64,000 bases of DNA from Sphingomonas sp. Leaf20 (lineage in GTDB: Bacteria; Pseudomonadota; Alphaproteobacteria; Sphingomonadales; Sphingomonadaceae): the NCBI RefSeq assembly GCF_001421535.1, contig NZ_LMKN01000008.1, positions 834,980-898,979 of the forward strand, in the 5' to 3' direction. Under the pieces are notes generated by a model. It had not been told where the DNA came from. It saw only the letters and a program-made list of their open reading frames with translations, and did not search any database. The position numbers were made by a program, and so were the translations under genes. Shown one piece after another: positions 9,393 to 17,413 of this stretch (position 1 is the first letter of the stretch; each line of letters begins with the position of its first letter).

Positions 9393-9922
9393 AGCGTGAT
9401 CCATTCGCGTTCGGTGGCGATGGCGTGGAGCGGGACGTCCCACGCATCGGGCGTCAGCATTTCGACCTCCTGCACTGACAACGCAACCCCGACGCGCCAC
9501 GCATCGGGGTGCGCAAGGAACGCGCGGTCGTAATAGCCGGCGCCCTGGCCGATTCGGTTGCCGCTGCGATCGAAGCCGACAAGCGGGGCCAGGATGATGT
9601 CCGGCGCCAGTTCGGCCGCGTCCTCGGCAGGCTGGTGGAGGCCGAACGGGCCGGCGATCAGCGCGGCCTCGGTCTCCCATGCCAGAAAGCGCATCGGTAG
9701 CGACCGACGCACCACGTGCGGGAGCGCGATGACGCAGCCCGCGTCGACCGCGGCGCGCGCGAATGGGGACGGATCGGCCTCACCGCCGAACGGGACATAG
9801 GAGGCTATGGTCATTCCCGGCTTCAGCCGCGCCAGGAACGCCGAGGGCACGGGGATAGCGACTTGGGCGCACGCATCTCGTGCGGCGCGTAGCGCGGCTC
9901 TGAGCACGCTTTTCTCGGTCAT
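9389..9922 (-). CDS. fau: 5-formyltetrahydrofolate cyclo-ligase
   Basis: ATP-dependent conversion of 5-formyl-THF to 5,10-methenyl-THF in one-carbon metabolism. It has 177 residues, normal length. The signature GQGAGYYDR lies at about 125-133 after LVGFDRSGNRI, and an SYVPFGGEADPSPF segment lies near residue 41. It follows zapA and the probable 6S RNA on the same strand, the classic proteobacterial zapA-ssrS-fau arrangement, and overlaps the DUF2842 gene downstream. Confidence 0.93.
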   Translation of the reverse strand: MTEKSVLRAALRAARDACAQVAIPVPSAFLARLKPGMTIASYVPFGGEADPSPFARAAVDAGCVIALPHVVRRSLPMRFLAWETEAALIAGPFGLHQPAEDAAELAPDIILAPLVGFDRSGNRIGQGAGYYDRAFLAHPDAWRVGVALSVQEVEMLTPDAWDVPLHAIATEREWITL

Positions 9923-9950
9923 GCGGGCAAGCCGTCGAAAGGGGGTGGTG

Positions 9951-10109
9951 TGGCGGGCCCACCATGGCCGTGTGCCGGGTTATCCACTGACGCACGGTAC
10001 GTCAGGTGGGGACCATGTGCTTCGGACCAGGATCCTAACAGGGACAGCCCCCTATGGATGATGAATAGCCTCAGGGATAATAAAGGCTCGTACCGGGCAG
10101 AACCCGCCA
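9951..10109 (-). ncRNA. ssrS: probable 6S RNA (ssrS)
   Basis: The 190-bp gap between zapA and the cyclo-ligase, on their strand, can fold into one long rod. The closing stem pairs TGGCGGGTTC (5', complement of 10100-10109) with GGGCCCGCCA (3', complement of 9951-9960). The apical hairpin CTGACG...CGTCAG is complementary to 9987-10005. In between are weakly paired bulges flanked by GCTGTCCCTG and GGTCCGAAGC. 6S RNA, the sigma70-RNA polymerase decoy, is located between zapA and the cyclo-ligase in many proteobacteria. Ends are estimated from the stem. The call rests on synteny plus fold, not on a covariance model. Confidence 0.62.
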
Positions 10110-10117
10110 TGCTCAAT

Positions 10118-10441
10118 CTAGGCGCTCGGGGGGCTTTGCTCAAGGGGGCTTTGCTCGAGCGCCTGTGCAAGGCCCTCGAGCCGATCGGCGATCCGGGTCA
10201 GCGCGATCTCGCTCACCGCGGCGCCTTCGGGCGGGCGATGCGCCGCCTCGTCGAGATCGTCGGCGAGCATGAGCGCGACGAACAGCATCGCGCGCTCGGC
10301 GCTGAGCCCGCCTGCGGCACGATCGGCCACCGGCCAGCGCTCGGCGAGCATCGCGCCGAGCATCCTGACACGCGATTCCTCCCCGTCGCGACAGGCGACC
10401 GCGTGCGGACGGCCGCCGATATCGAGCATGACCTGCGCCAT
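10118..10441 (-). CDS. zapA: cell division protein ZapA
   Basis: A 107-residue FtsZ-associated protein that bundles FtsZ protofilaments at midcell. The N-terminal part [22 protein letters not shown] followed by RVRMLGAMLAER matches the globular ZapA head, and the C-terminal half is a helix suited to dimerisation. Its ATG at 10441 overlaps the stop of the small upstream gene by one base (TGATG), indicating coupling. It precedes the probable 6S RNA. Confidence 0.85.
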   Translation of the reverse strand: MAQVMLDIGGRPHAVACRDGEESRVRMLGAMLAERWPVADRAAGGLSAERAMLFVALMLADDLDEAAHRPPEGAAVSEIALTRIADRLEGLAQALEQSPLEQSPPSA

Positions 10442-10635
10442 CAGTTGGCGCTGCTGCGGGTGATGACGTCGTCCAGCGCGGCAACGGCCTCGGCCATGCG
10501 CGCCTTCAGTGCGGCGTGGCGCCGCGCCAGCGCCGCGCCGCTCTCGGCACGCGCGTTGATCGCAGCTTCGATTCGCCCGATCGCGGCGTCGATCCGGTCG
10601 ACGGCCGTCGGCGCGTCGGGAAGTGTGTCTGACAT
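10441..10635 (-). CDS. small coiled-coil protein upstream of zapA
   Basis: A 64-residue, almost entirely helical Ala/Arg/Glu-rich protein ([20 protein letters not shown], then [22 protein letters not shown]), with heptad-like spacing and no membrane segment. It overlaps zapA by one base. In other alphaproteobacteria a short coiled-coil gene of this kind also precedes zapA; a division-linked helper role is inference. No precise family could be assigned from sequence. Confidence 0.7.
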   Translation of the reverse strand: MSDTLPDAPTAVDRIDAAIGRIEAAINARAESGAALARRHAALKARMAEAVAALDDVITRSSAN

Positions 10636-10779
10636 GCCATGCGAGATAGCATGGCAGGGAGGCGCGACAAGCCTGGATTGGAACAGTTTAGACCAACCCA
10701 CGGTGTTGACAGGGCGGCCCGCCGCCCCGCAAAGGCAGCGCGCCCGGAACGGACTCACGGGCGTAGCGGAGATAAAGCC

Positions 10780-11790
10780 ATGACGGTCAAGGTTGCGATC
10801 AACGGTTTCGGGCGCATCGGCCGTCTCGTTGCGCGTGCGGTGCTCGAACAGGCTGACAGCGCGCTCGAGCTCGTGGCGATCAACGATCTCGGCGATGCGA
10901 AGTCGAATGCGTGGCTGTTCAAGCGCGACAGCGTTCACGGCAAGTATCCGGGCGAGGTATCGGCCGAGGGCAACGAACTGCTGGTCGACGGCAAGCGCAT
11001 CCGCGTCACCGCCGAGCGCGACCCCGCCAACCTGCCGCACGCCGAACTGGGCGTCGACATCGTCCTCGAATGCACGGGCTTCTTCACCGACAAGGCGAGC
11101 TGCCAGAAGCATCTCGATGCGGGCGCGAAGAAGGTGCTGATCTCGGCACCGGGCAAGGGCGTCGACCTGACCGTCGTGTACGGCGTCAATCACGACCAGC
11201 TCACCGCCGAGCACACGATCGTCTCGAACGCGTCGTGCACCACCAACTGCCTCGCGCCCGTCGCCAAGGTGCTGAACGACGCGATCGGTATCGAGCGCGG
11301 GCTGATGACCACCATCCATGCCTATACCAACGACCAGAAGATCCTCGACCAGATCCATCCCGACCTGCGCCGTGCGCGCGCCGCGGCGATGTCGATGATC
11401 CCGACCACGACGGGCGCTGCCCGCGCGGTCGCCGAAGTGCTTCCCGAACTGAAGGGCAAGCTCGACGGGTCGGCGATCCGCGTGCCGGTGCCGGACGTGT
11501 CGCTGGTCGACCTGACCTTCACCCCGTCGCGCGACACGACGCGCGAAGAGGTGAATGCGGTGCTGAAAGCGGCGTCCGAGAGCGGCCCGCTGGTCGGCGT
11601 GCTCGACTGGTCGGACGAGCCGCTCGTCTCGATCGATCTCCAGCATACGCCCGCGTCGTCGACGGTCGACAGCCTCGAGACCGCGGTGATCGACGGCAAG
11701 CTCGTCCGCGTCGTCAGCTGGTACGACAACGAATGGGGCTTCTCGAACCGCATGGTCGACACCGCCACCGCAATGGCGAAGTTCATCTAA
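10780..11790 (+). CDS. gap: glyceraldehyde-3-phosphate dehydrogenase, type I
   Basis: NAD-dependent oxidation and phosphorylation of glyceraldehyde-3-phosphate in glycolysis and gluconeogenesis. It has 336 residues with the N-terminal Rossmann motif INGFGRIGR and the catalytic segment [12 protein letters not shown] with Cys153. The C-terminal [15 protein letters not shown] is intact. The ATG at 10780 has GGAG upstream. It is first in a plus-strand series gap-MOSC-pgk-toxin/antitoxin-fba. Confidence 0.97.
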   Translation: MTVKVAINGFGRIGRLVARAVLEQADSALELVAINDLGDAKSNAWLFKRDSVHGKYPGEVSAEGNELLVDGKRIRVTAERDPANLPHAELGVDIVLECTGFFTDKASCQKHLDAGAKKVLISAPGKGVDLTVVYGVNHDQLTAEHTIVSNASCTTNCLAPVAKVLNDAIGIERGLMTTIHAYTNDQKILDQIHPDLRRARAAAMSMIPTTTGAARAVAEVLPELKGKLDGSAIRVPVPDVSLVDLTFTPSRDTTREEVNAVLKAASESGPLVGVLDWSDEPLVSIDLQHTPASSTVDSLETAVIDGKLVRVVSWYDNEWGFSNRMVDTATAMAKFI

Positions 11791-11807
11791 GCCTGCGCAC
11801 CATGCAC

Positions 11808-11896
11808 CCCCTCTTCCGTTCGCTTCGAGCGCAGTCGAGAAGTCGCTATTCGTGACAGATGGTGTTTCGACTATGCTCGACACGAACGGGGAGGGG
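11808..11896. repeat. intergenic inverted-repeat element
   Basis: The ends CCCCTCTTCCGTTCG and CGAACGGGGAGGGG are inverted with one small bulge, and inner segments TTCGAGCGCAGTCGA and TCGACTATGCTCGA repeat the TCGA theme. It lies between gap and the MOSC gene and ends where the MOSC ribosome-binding site GAGGGGG begins, so the element supplies that site. Confidence 0.45.
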
Positions 11897-11899
11897 GCG

Positions 11900-12379
11900 G
11901 TGGCCCGGGTTTCAACGATAGCCGGCACGATCGCCGGCATCGCCCGCCACCCCCGCGCGAAAGCCCCGATGGAGGTCATCGACCATGTCGAGATCACCGT
12001 CGAGGCCGGCCTGCACGGCGACTTTCGCGGCTATGTGAAGCCCGGCGGCAAGGGGCGGCGTCAGGTCACGCTGATCGAGCGTGTCGACTGGGATGCCGCG
12101 ATGGCCGAGGTCGGCTGCGATATTCCCTGGTACGAACGTCGTGCGAACCTGCTCGTCGACGGCTTCGACCTTCCCCAGGTACCCGGCACGCAGCTCCGCA
12201 TCGGCGCGGACGTCGTGCTGGAGGTGACGCGGCACACCGATCCATGCGAACGGATGGAAGCGCTGGCACCAGGATTGTTCGCCGCGCTCACGCCCGACTG
12301 GCGGGGCGGGGCGTGTACCCGTGTATTGATGGGCGGCAGGATCGCCGTCGGTGACGAGATCAGGATCGAGAAACCATGA
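11900..12379 (+). CDS. MOSC domain-containing protein
   Basis: A 159-residue single MOSC domain, the sulfur-carrier fold of the molybdenum cofactor sulfurase C-terminus. The pattern runs [42 protein letters not shown] and ends in [19 protein letters not shown]. Two conserved cysteines (in DPCERM and GACTRV) are plausible catalytic residues. The GTG at 11900 with GAGGGGG upstream is preferred; GTG 11852 and ATG 11873 are in-frame alternatives inside repeat DNA. Its stop overlaps the pgk start as ATGA, so pgk translation is probably coupled to it. Substrate unknown. Confidence 0.8.
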   Translation: MARVSTIAGTIAGIARHPRAKAPMEVIDHVEITVEAGLHGDFRGYVKPGGKGRRQVTLIERVDWDAAMAEVGCDIPWYERRANLLVDGFDLPQVPGTQLRIGADVVLEVTRHTDPCERMEALAPGLFAALTPDWRGGACTRVLMGGRIAVGDEIRIEKP

Positions 12380-13566
12380 CCAAGCCTTTCAAGACTCTCG
12401 ACGATATGGGTGACATCCAGGGCAAGCGCGTGCTCGTCCGCGAAGACCTCAACGTGCCGATGGCCGAGGGTCGCGTCACCGATGACACGCGCCTTCGGGC
12501 CACCGTCGCGACGGTCGGCGAACTGGCGGACAAGGGTGCGATCGTCCTCGTCCTCGCGCATTTCGGGCGGCCCAAGGGCAAGCCGAGCCCCGACTTCTCG
12601 CTGTCGCAGGTCGTCAAACCGTACAGCGAAGTCCTGGGGCGCGAAGTCCGCTACGTCGACTGGGAAGGCGCCGAGGATTCGGTCGCGACGCTTGAGCCCG
12701 GCGACATCGCCGTGCTCGAGAACACGCGCTTCTTCGGCGGCGAGGAGACTAACGATCCCGCCGTCGTCGCGCGTTTCGCGAGCCTCGGTGACCTGTACGT
12801 CAACGACGCCTTCTCCGCCGCGCACCGCGCGCATGCCTCGACCGAGGGTCTGGCGCATGTCCTTCCCGCCTTTGCCGGGCGTGCGATGGAGGCCGAACTC
12901 GACGCGCTCCAGAAGGCGCTGGGCGAGCCCGAGCATCCGGTCGCAGCGGTCGTCGGCGGCGCGAAGGTGTCGTCGAAGCTCGACGTGCTGCGGCATCTGG
13001 TGACGCGCGTCGATCACCTGATCATCGGCGGCGGGATGGCCAACACCTTCCTCGCCGCGCGCGGTGTCGATGTCGGCAAGAGCCTGTGCGAGCATGAGCT
13101 GGCGAGCACCTGCGAACAGATCATGGACGCTGCCGACAAGGCGAATTGCACCGTCCATCTGCCCTACGACGTCGTCGTCGCGAAGGAGTTCAAGCCCAAC
13201 CCCGCGACGCGCACGATCAACGTCCACGAGGTCGCCGCCGACGAGATGATCCTCGACGTCGGCCCCGCGGCGGTCGAGTCGCTTGGTGACGTGCTCAAGA
13301 ACTGCCGGACCTTGGTGTGGAACGGCCCGCTCGGCGCGTTCGAGACACCGCCGTTCGATACCGCGACCGTGGCGCTCGCGCGCACCGCGGCGGCGTTGAC
13401 CGAGGGCGGTTCGCTCGTTTCGGTCGCAGGCGGCGGCGATACGGTCGCCGCACTCAACCACGCCGGAGTGGCGGGGGCATTCACGTTCGTGTCGACCGCG
13501 GGTGGCGCGTTCCTTGAATGGATGGAAGGCAAGACTCTTCCCGGGGTCGCCGCGCTCCACGGTTGA
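12376..13566 (+). CDS. pgk: phosphoglycerate kinase
   Basis: Transfers phosphate between 1,3-bisphosphoglycerate and ADP. It has 396 residues, normal length, with [11 protein letters not shown] near the N-terminus, the [15 protein letters not shown] loop and C-terminal GGGDTVAAL. The start overlaps the MOSC stop by four bases. It is followed by a toxin-antitoxin pair rather than directly by fba. Confidence 0.97.
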   Translation: MTKPFKTLDDMGDIQGKRVLVREDLNVPMAEGRVTDDTRLRATVATVGELADKGAIVLVLAHFGRPKGKPSPDFSLSQVVKPYSEVLGREVRYVDWEGAEDSVATLEPGDIAVLENTRFFGGEETNDPAVVARFASLGDLYVNDAFSAAHRAHASTEGLAHVLPAFAGRAMEAELDALQKALGEPEHPVAAVVGGAKVSSKLDVLRHLVTRVDHLIIGGGMANTFLAARGVDVGKSLCEHELASTCEQIMDAADKANCTVHLPYDVVVAKEFKPNPATRTINVHEVAADEMILDVGPAAVESLGDVLKNCRTLVWNGPLGAFETPPFDTATVALARTAAALTEGGSLVSVAGGGDTVAALNHAGVAGAFTFVSTAGGAFLEWMEGKTLPGVAALHG

Positions 13567-13588
13567 AATGCGCCGGCATCCAAGCTAT

Positions 13589-13604
13589 GTTTAACATGTT
13601 AAAC
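13589..13604. promoter_or_regulatory. perfect 16-bp palindrome, candidate operator of the toxin-antitoxin pair
   Basis: GTTTAACATGTTAAAC is a perfect inverted repeat that ends just before the GGAG ribosome-binding site of the antitoxin and starts 22 bp after the pgk stop. Ribbon-helix-helix antitoxins bind such sites as dimers and repress their own operon. The site is notably AT-rich against the surrounding DNA. Confidence 0.6.
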
Positions 13605-13614
13605 GGAGACTCGG

Positions 13615-13845
13615 ATGCTCGGCGTCAGGCTCGATAGCGAACTCGAAGAACGCCTCGCGGCGGTTGCGCGTACCCAGGGGCGCAGCAAGAGCGATATCGC
13701 GCGTGAAGCCGTGCGACGCTATGTCGAGCGCCACGACGAGGCTTTTCTCGCGGAGGCGCGGCGGCAGTCGATGAAGGCTGCCGCGCGCGACCGCGCGGTA
13801 CAGGACGAGAATTGGGATTTCCTGATTTCGGCGCCGTCCGCGTGA
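13615..13845 (+). CDS. ribbon-helix-helix antitoxin (CopG/MazE-like)
   Basis: A 76-residue protein with an N-terminal ribbon-helix-helix: the strand MLGVRLDSELEERLAAVA, then the helix pair GRSKSDIAREAVRRYVERH, giving DNA binding through the strand. The C-terminal tail (DRAVQDENWDFLISAPSA) is charged then aromatic, as in antitoxins that thread into a MazF-like partner. Its stop overlaps the toxin start as GTGA, and a perfect palindrome lies just upstream. It would neutralise the toxin and repress the operon. Confidence 0.82.
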   Translation: MLGVRLDSELEERLAAVARTQGRSKSDIAREAVRRYVERHDEAFLAEARRQSMKAAARDRAVQDENWDFLISAPSA

Positions 13846-14171
13846 GGATCTCGCGTGGCATGATCGTGGTCGGGGCGGGGCCAGATGACGCCCCCCGAAA
13901 ACCGCGGCCTTTTCTCGTCGTCCAGTCGGATGTGTTCGCCGAACATGCGACGGTGTCCGTCTGCCCGCTGACCTGTGTCACCAGCGATACGAATCTGTTC
14001 CGCGTGCCCCTTGAGGCATCCCCGGACACCGGGCTTCACGACGCCGCCGAAATCCAGGTCGACAAGCTGGATAGTCTCGCCCGCGACGAGATCGTGAAGA
14101 TTGTCGGCACCATTCCCATCACCACCATGACCAGCGTCGACGATGCGTTGCGCCGTTGGCTCGAGCTTTGA
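13842..14171 (+). CDS. MazF/PemK family endoribonuclease toxin
   Basis: A 109-residue toxin of the MazF fold, which cleaves RNA. The pattern begins SRGMIVVGAG, continues RPFLVVQSDVFAEHATVSVCPLT and closes with AEIQVDKLDSLARDEIVKIVGTI, matching the successive strands and loop of MazF/PemK proteins. The GTG at 13842 overlaps the antitoxin stop; upstream in-frame codons lie within the antitoxin gene. It ends only 10 bp before the aldolase start, so read-through into fba is likely. Target sequence cannot be read from the gene. Confidence 0.82.
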   Translation: MRISRGMIVVGAGPDDAPRKPRPFLVVQSDVFAEHATVSVCPLTCVTSDTNLFRVPLEASPDTGLHDAAEIQVDKLDSLARDEIVKIVGTIPITTMTSVDDALRRWLEL

Positions 14172-14181
14172 AGGAACAACC

Positions 14182-15102
14182 ATGACCACGACGATCACAC
14201 CGCAAATCAAGACCATCCTCGACAAGTATGAAGCTACCAGTTCGGCGGTGAAGGCGAACCTTGCGCGCATCCTGATGCAGGGCAAGCTCGGCGGCACCGG
14301 CAAGCTCGTGATCCTGCCCGTCGACCAGGGCTTCGAGCATGGCCCGGCGCGCAGCTTTTCGGTCAACCCGGCGGCGTACGACCCGCATTACCACTATCAG
14401 CTCGCGATCGACGCCGGGCTCAGCGCCTATGCGGCGCCGCTCGGCATGCTCGAGGCGGGCGCGGACACGTTCGCGGGGCAGATCCCGACGATCCTGAAGT
14501 GCAACAGCTCGAACAGCTGGGCGACGTCGATCGATCAGGCGGTTACCGCGACCGTGGCGGACGCGGTCCGGCTCGGCTCGGCGGCGATCGGCTTTACGAT
14601 CTATCCGGGTGCGGACCAGTTCTTCGACCTCGTCGAGGAGATCCGCGAGCTGAGCGAAGAGGCCAAGTCGGTCGGTATCGCGACGGTGATCTGGTCCTAC
14701 CCGCGTGGCGGCGAGCTGACCAAGGACGGCGAGCTCGCGCTCGACGTCGGCGCCTATGCCGCACACATGGCGGCGCTGCTCGGCGCGCACATCATCAAGA
14801 CCAAGCTGCCGACCGATCATATCGAGCAGAAGGAATGCAAGTCGCTTTACGCCGGCACCGACTGGTCGAAGCAGGCGGATCGCGTGAAGCATGTCGTCCA
14901 GTCGAGCTTTGCCGGGCGTCGCATCAACGTCTTCTCGGGCGGCGCGTCGAAGGGCGAGGACGCGGTGTTCCAGGACGCGCGCGACATTCGCGACGGCGGC
15001 GGCAACGGCTCGATCATCGGCCGCAACACCTTCCAGCGTCCGCGCGACGAGGCGCTGGCGATGCTCGACCGCATCATCCGCATCTACAAGAACGAGGAAT
15101 AA
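14182..15102 (+). CDS. class I fructose-bisphosphate aldolase (DhnA/FbaB-type)
   Basis: Schiff-base aldolase that interconverts fructose-1,6-bisphosphate with the two triose phosphates. It has 306 residues with LVILPVDQGFEHGPARSF near residue 42-59, GFTIYPGADQFFD, and HIIKTKLPTD (203-212), which holds the candidate Schiff-base lysine (K206 or K208). The FSGGASKGEDA phosphate-binding loop lies near the C-terminus. It is not related to the metal-dependent class II enzyme. The ATG at 14182 has AAGGA upstream; in-frame codons back to 14143 overlap the toxin gene. It completes the gap-pgk-fba set. Confidence 0.93.
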   Translation: MTTTITPQIKTILDKYEATSSAVKANLARILMQGKLGGTGKLVILPVDQGFEHGPARSFSVNPAAYDPHYHYQLAIDAGLSAYAAPLGMLEAGADTFAGQIPTILKCNSSNSWATSIDQAVTATVADAVRLGSAAIGFTIYPGADQFFDLVEEIRELSEEAKSVGIATVIWSYPRGGELTKDGELALDVGAYAAHMAALLGAHIIKTKLPTDHIEQKECKSLYAGTDWSKQADRVKHVVQSSFAGRRINVFSGGASKGEDAVFQDARDIRDGGGNGSIIGRNTFQRPRDEALAMLDRIIRIYKNEE

Positions 15103-15103
15103 G

Positions 15104-15137
15104 GCTTTGTGATCGGGGCGTTCTCTTATCACAAAGC
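15104..15137 (+). promoter_or_regulatory. perfect 10-bp hairpin enclosing the GTG start of the next gene
   Basis: GCTTTGTGAT (15104-15113) and ATCACAAAGC (15128-15137) are exact reverse complements around a 14-nt loop. The stem starts two bases after the fba stop codon and contains the GTG start at 15109-15111. No T-tract follows. It could shield the start codon or protect the fba 3' end. Confidence 0.5.
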
Positions 15138-15585
15138 GATCGCCCCGATGATCTGGGTCCTGATCGGGCTGTCGACCGTCGAATTGGTCGTGGTCCATCT
15201 GCTGCTGGCGCATTGGTGGCCGCGTATCGCCATCGCCGTCGCAGCGGTGACGCTCGGGATGATAATGTGGCTCGTGACGGTCGTCCGGGCATTTCGAAGC
15301 ATGCCGGTTGTTCTCGAGGCGGACCGGCTCCTAATGCGGACAGGCCGATTGCGCTCGGTCAGCGTGGCGACCCAGCAGATTGCAGGGCTTCGGTCGTCCT
15401 GTGATGCCGCGACCTTGAAGCAACGCCATGTGCTGAACCTCGCGCTGATCGCCTACCCCAATACGGTTATTGATCTTTTGGCGCCCGTCGCGGTGGGGCG
15501 GCGGCAGATATCGACGATTGCGCACCGTCTTGATGATCCTGCCGGTTTCGCCGACGCGCTTAACCGGCTACGGCCGCGGGCATGA
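15109..15585 (+). CDS. membrane protein of unknown function (two TM segments, PH-like domain)
   Basis: A 158-residue protein I cannot name. The N-terminal FSYHKAIAPM is followed by two adjacent hydrophobic helices (about 14-33 and 38-58), then a soluble, strand-rich C-terminal part (VVLEADRLLMRTGRLRSVSV onward) resembling small bacterial PH-like membrane-anchored domains. The GTG start at 15109 has AAGG close upstream and lies inside a strong hairpin; ATG 15148 would delete the conserved-looking N-terminus. Its stop overlaps the thiE start as ATGA. Confidence 0.75.
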   Translation: MIGAFSYHKAIAPMIWVLIGLSTVELVVVHLLLAHWWPRIAIAVAAVTLGMIMWLVTVVRAFRSMPVVLEADRLLMRTGRLRSVSVATQQIAGLRSSCDAATLKQRHVLNLALIAYPNTVIDLLAPVAVGRRQISTIAHRLDDPAGFADALNRLRPRA

Positions 15586-16268
15586 CCGAAGAAGATCCGC
15601 TGGGCCCGCTCGACCCGACATTCGCCGAGAATTTCCGTCGCGACATGCGGCGGCCGCCATGTCAGCTCTATCTCGTCTCGCCGCTCGACGTGTCCGGCGA
15701 CTTTCCCGACCGGCTGGCGCGCGCGCTCGATGCCGGGCCGGTGGCCGCGTTCCAGTTCCGCGTGAAGGACATCGACCAGCATGCCGCCGCGGCGCTGGGG
15801 GCGCCGCTGCGCGCGATCTGCGCCGAGCGCGACGTCGCGTTCATCGTCAACGACGATATCGGCCTCGCCAAGCGGCTCGATGCAGACGGCGTTCACCTGG
15901 GGCAGGGCGACGGCGATCCGCGCGAGGCGCGCGCGCAGCTTGGCCCCAATGCGCAGATCGGCGTAACCTGCCACGGCAGCCGCCATCTGGCGATGGAAGC
16001 GGGCGAGGCTGGCGCGGACTATGTCGCGTTCGGGGCCTTTTATCCGACGACGACCAAGACGGTCGAGCATATGGCGGAGCCGGTGACGCTGTCCTGGTGG
16101 TCGACGCTGTTCGAGATGCCGTGCGTCGCGATCGGCGGCATCACGCCCGAGAACGCGGCGCCGCTGGCCGCAGCGGGCGCAGACTTCATCGCCGTGTCGG
16201 GCGCGGTCTGGAACGGTGACGAAGTCGCCGCGATCAAGGCGTTCGGTGAGGTGCTCGCCAAGGCTTGA
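15582..16268 (+). CDS. thiE: thiamine phosphate synthase (ThiE/TenI family)
   Basis: A 228-residue TIM-barrel protein that would join the pyrimidine and thiazole moieties of thiamine. Motifs seen: FQFRVKDIDQHAAAAL (pyrophosphate site), VNDDIGLAKRLDADGVHLGQ (the ThiE signature), VTCHGSRHLAMEA, GAFYPTTTK and AIGGITPENA. No other thi genes and no TPP riboswitch are nearby, so a TenI-type regulatory or salvage role remains possible. It overlaps the membrane protein gene by four bases. Confidence 0.85.
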   Translation: MTEEDPLGPLDPTFAENFRRDMRRPPCQLYLVSPLDVSGDFPDRLARALDAGPVAAFQFRVKDIDQHAAAALGAPLRAICAERDVAFIVNDDIGLAKRLDADGVHLGQGDGDPREARAQLGPNAQIGVTCHGSRHLAMEAGEAGADYVAFGAFYPTTTKTVEHMAEPVTLSWWSTLFEMPCVAIGGITPENAAPLAAAGADFIAVSGAVWNGDEVAAIKAFGEVLAKA

Positions 16269-16392
16269 GCCGGGCGCGGGCCGGGCGGTGCGGACGCTAC
16301 GCCGCCGGCCTTTGGCATGCCGCGCCAAGCCGTTGGAAACAACCGACGCGCCGACCGTTTGGTCCACAGGCGTAACGGTTTGGGACCATGGC

Positions 16393-17409
16393 ATGACGAC
16401 AGCATTTCTGACGAAGACCTCGGTTCTTGCCGCCTGTCTCCTGGGCGCCGCAACGCCCGCGTTTGCACAGCAGGCGTCGGGGCCCCCCGTGCCGATCGAT
16501 CGCAACGTGCTGCATGTGCAGGTGATTCTCGATCATCTCGGCTTTGGTCCGGGCGTGCTCGATGGTCGCGGCGGACAGTCGCTGGTTGCCGCGCTCAAGG
16601 GGTTCCAGGAAGCAAAGGGGCTGCCGATCACGGGCAAGTCCGATCCGCAGACGATGCGCGCGCTCTATCCCTATCGCGCCGCGCGGCCGACGGTGACGAT
16701 CGCACTGACGCCCGACATGCTGGCCGGACCGTTCGTCAATCCGCTTCCCAAGGATCCGGCGAAGCAGGCCGAACTCCCGTCGCTCGGCTATCGAACGGTG
16801 ATGGAGAAGCTGGGCGAGATGTTCCACACGACGCCGGCCGTCATCATGGCACTGAATGCGCCGGGCACGCGACTGGCGCCGGGCACCAAGGTCGTGTTCC
16901 CCAATGCGCTGCCGTCGTCGCGCGCCTATGACGAGAAGCTCACCCCCGAATGGCGGGCCACGCTCACCATGCTCAACGTCGATGCGACGCAGCCGCAGGC
17001 CGATCACGTCGTCGTCGACAAGTCGGACAGCGTGCTGCGCGTGCTCGACAAGAACGACAAGCTGATCGCGCAGTTCTCGGCGACGATGGGATCGAGCCAC
17101 GATCCGCTGCCGCTGGGCACGTGGACGATCAAGGGCGCAGACTATAACCCCAAGTTCCATTTCAACCCGGCGCTGTTCTGGGATGCGAAAAAGGGCCAGC
17201 AGAAGGAGATGCTGCCGCCGGGGCCGAATGGTCCGGTCGGCGTGGTCTGGCTCGACCTCTCCAAGCCGCATTACGGGATCCACGGGACGCCAAGCCCCGA
17301 GACGATCGGTCGCGCCGAAAGCCATGGCTGCATCCGCCTGACCAACTGGGATGCCGCGCGTCTGTCGATGATGGTCAAGCCGGGAACCAAGGCGAAATTC
17401 CAGGCCTGA
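16393..17409 (+). CDS. L,D-transpeptidase with N-terminal peptidoglycan-binding domain
   Basis: Exported 338-residue enzyme that makes 3-3 peptidoglycan cross-links or anchors proteins to the wall. A Sec signal peptide covers residues 1-25 (cleavage after PAFA). A peptidoglycan-binding domain follows at about 40-95 (LDHLGFGPGVLDGRGG, GFQEAKGLPITGK), then a LysM-like stretch (ALNAPGTRLAPGTKVVFP), then the YkuD domain with His297 in YGIHGTP and Cys313 in SHGCIRLTNWDA. Ribosome-binding site is weak. It is followed four bases later by an M23 peptidase, so the pair forms a wall-remodelling unit. Confidence 0.93.
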   Translation: MTTAFLTKTSVLAACLLGAATPAFAQQASGPPVPIDRNVLHVQVILDHLGFGPGVLDGRGGQSLVAALKGFQEAKGLPITGKSDPQTMRALYPYRAARPTVTIALTPDMLAGPFVNPLPKDPAKQAELPSLGYRTVMEKLGEMFHTTPAVIMALNAPGTRLAPGTKVVFPNALPSSRAYDEKLTPEWRATLTMLNVDATQPQADHVVVDKSDSVLRVLDKNDKLIAQFSATMGSSHDPLPLGTWTIKGADYNPKFHFNPALFWDAKKGQQKEMLPPGPNGPVGVVWLDLSKPHYGIHGTPSPETIGRAESHGCIRLTNWDAARLSMMVKPGTKAKFQA

Positions 17410-17413
17410 GCTG

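Noticed and set aside
10706..10711. TTGACA upstream of gap as a -35 box.
   Set aside because: At 17-bp spacing the sequence is GCAAAG, not a -10. May be chance.
15138..16000. TPP riboswitch before thiE.
   Set aside because: No CTGAGA...ACCTGA-type blocks seen; thiE is coupled to the upstream gene.
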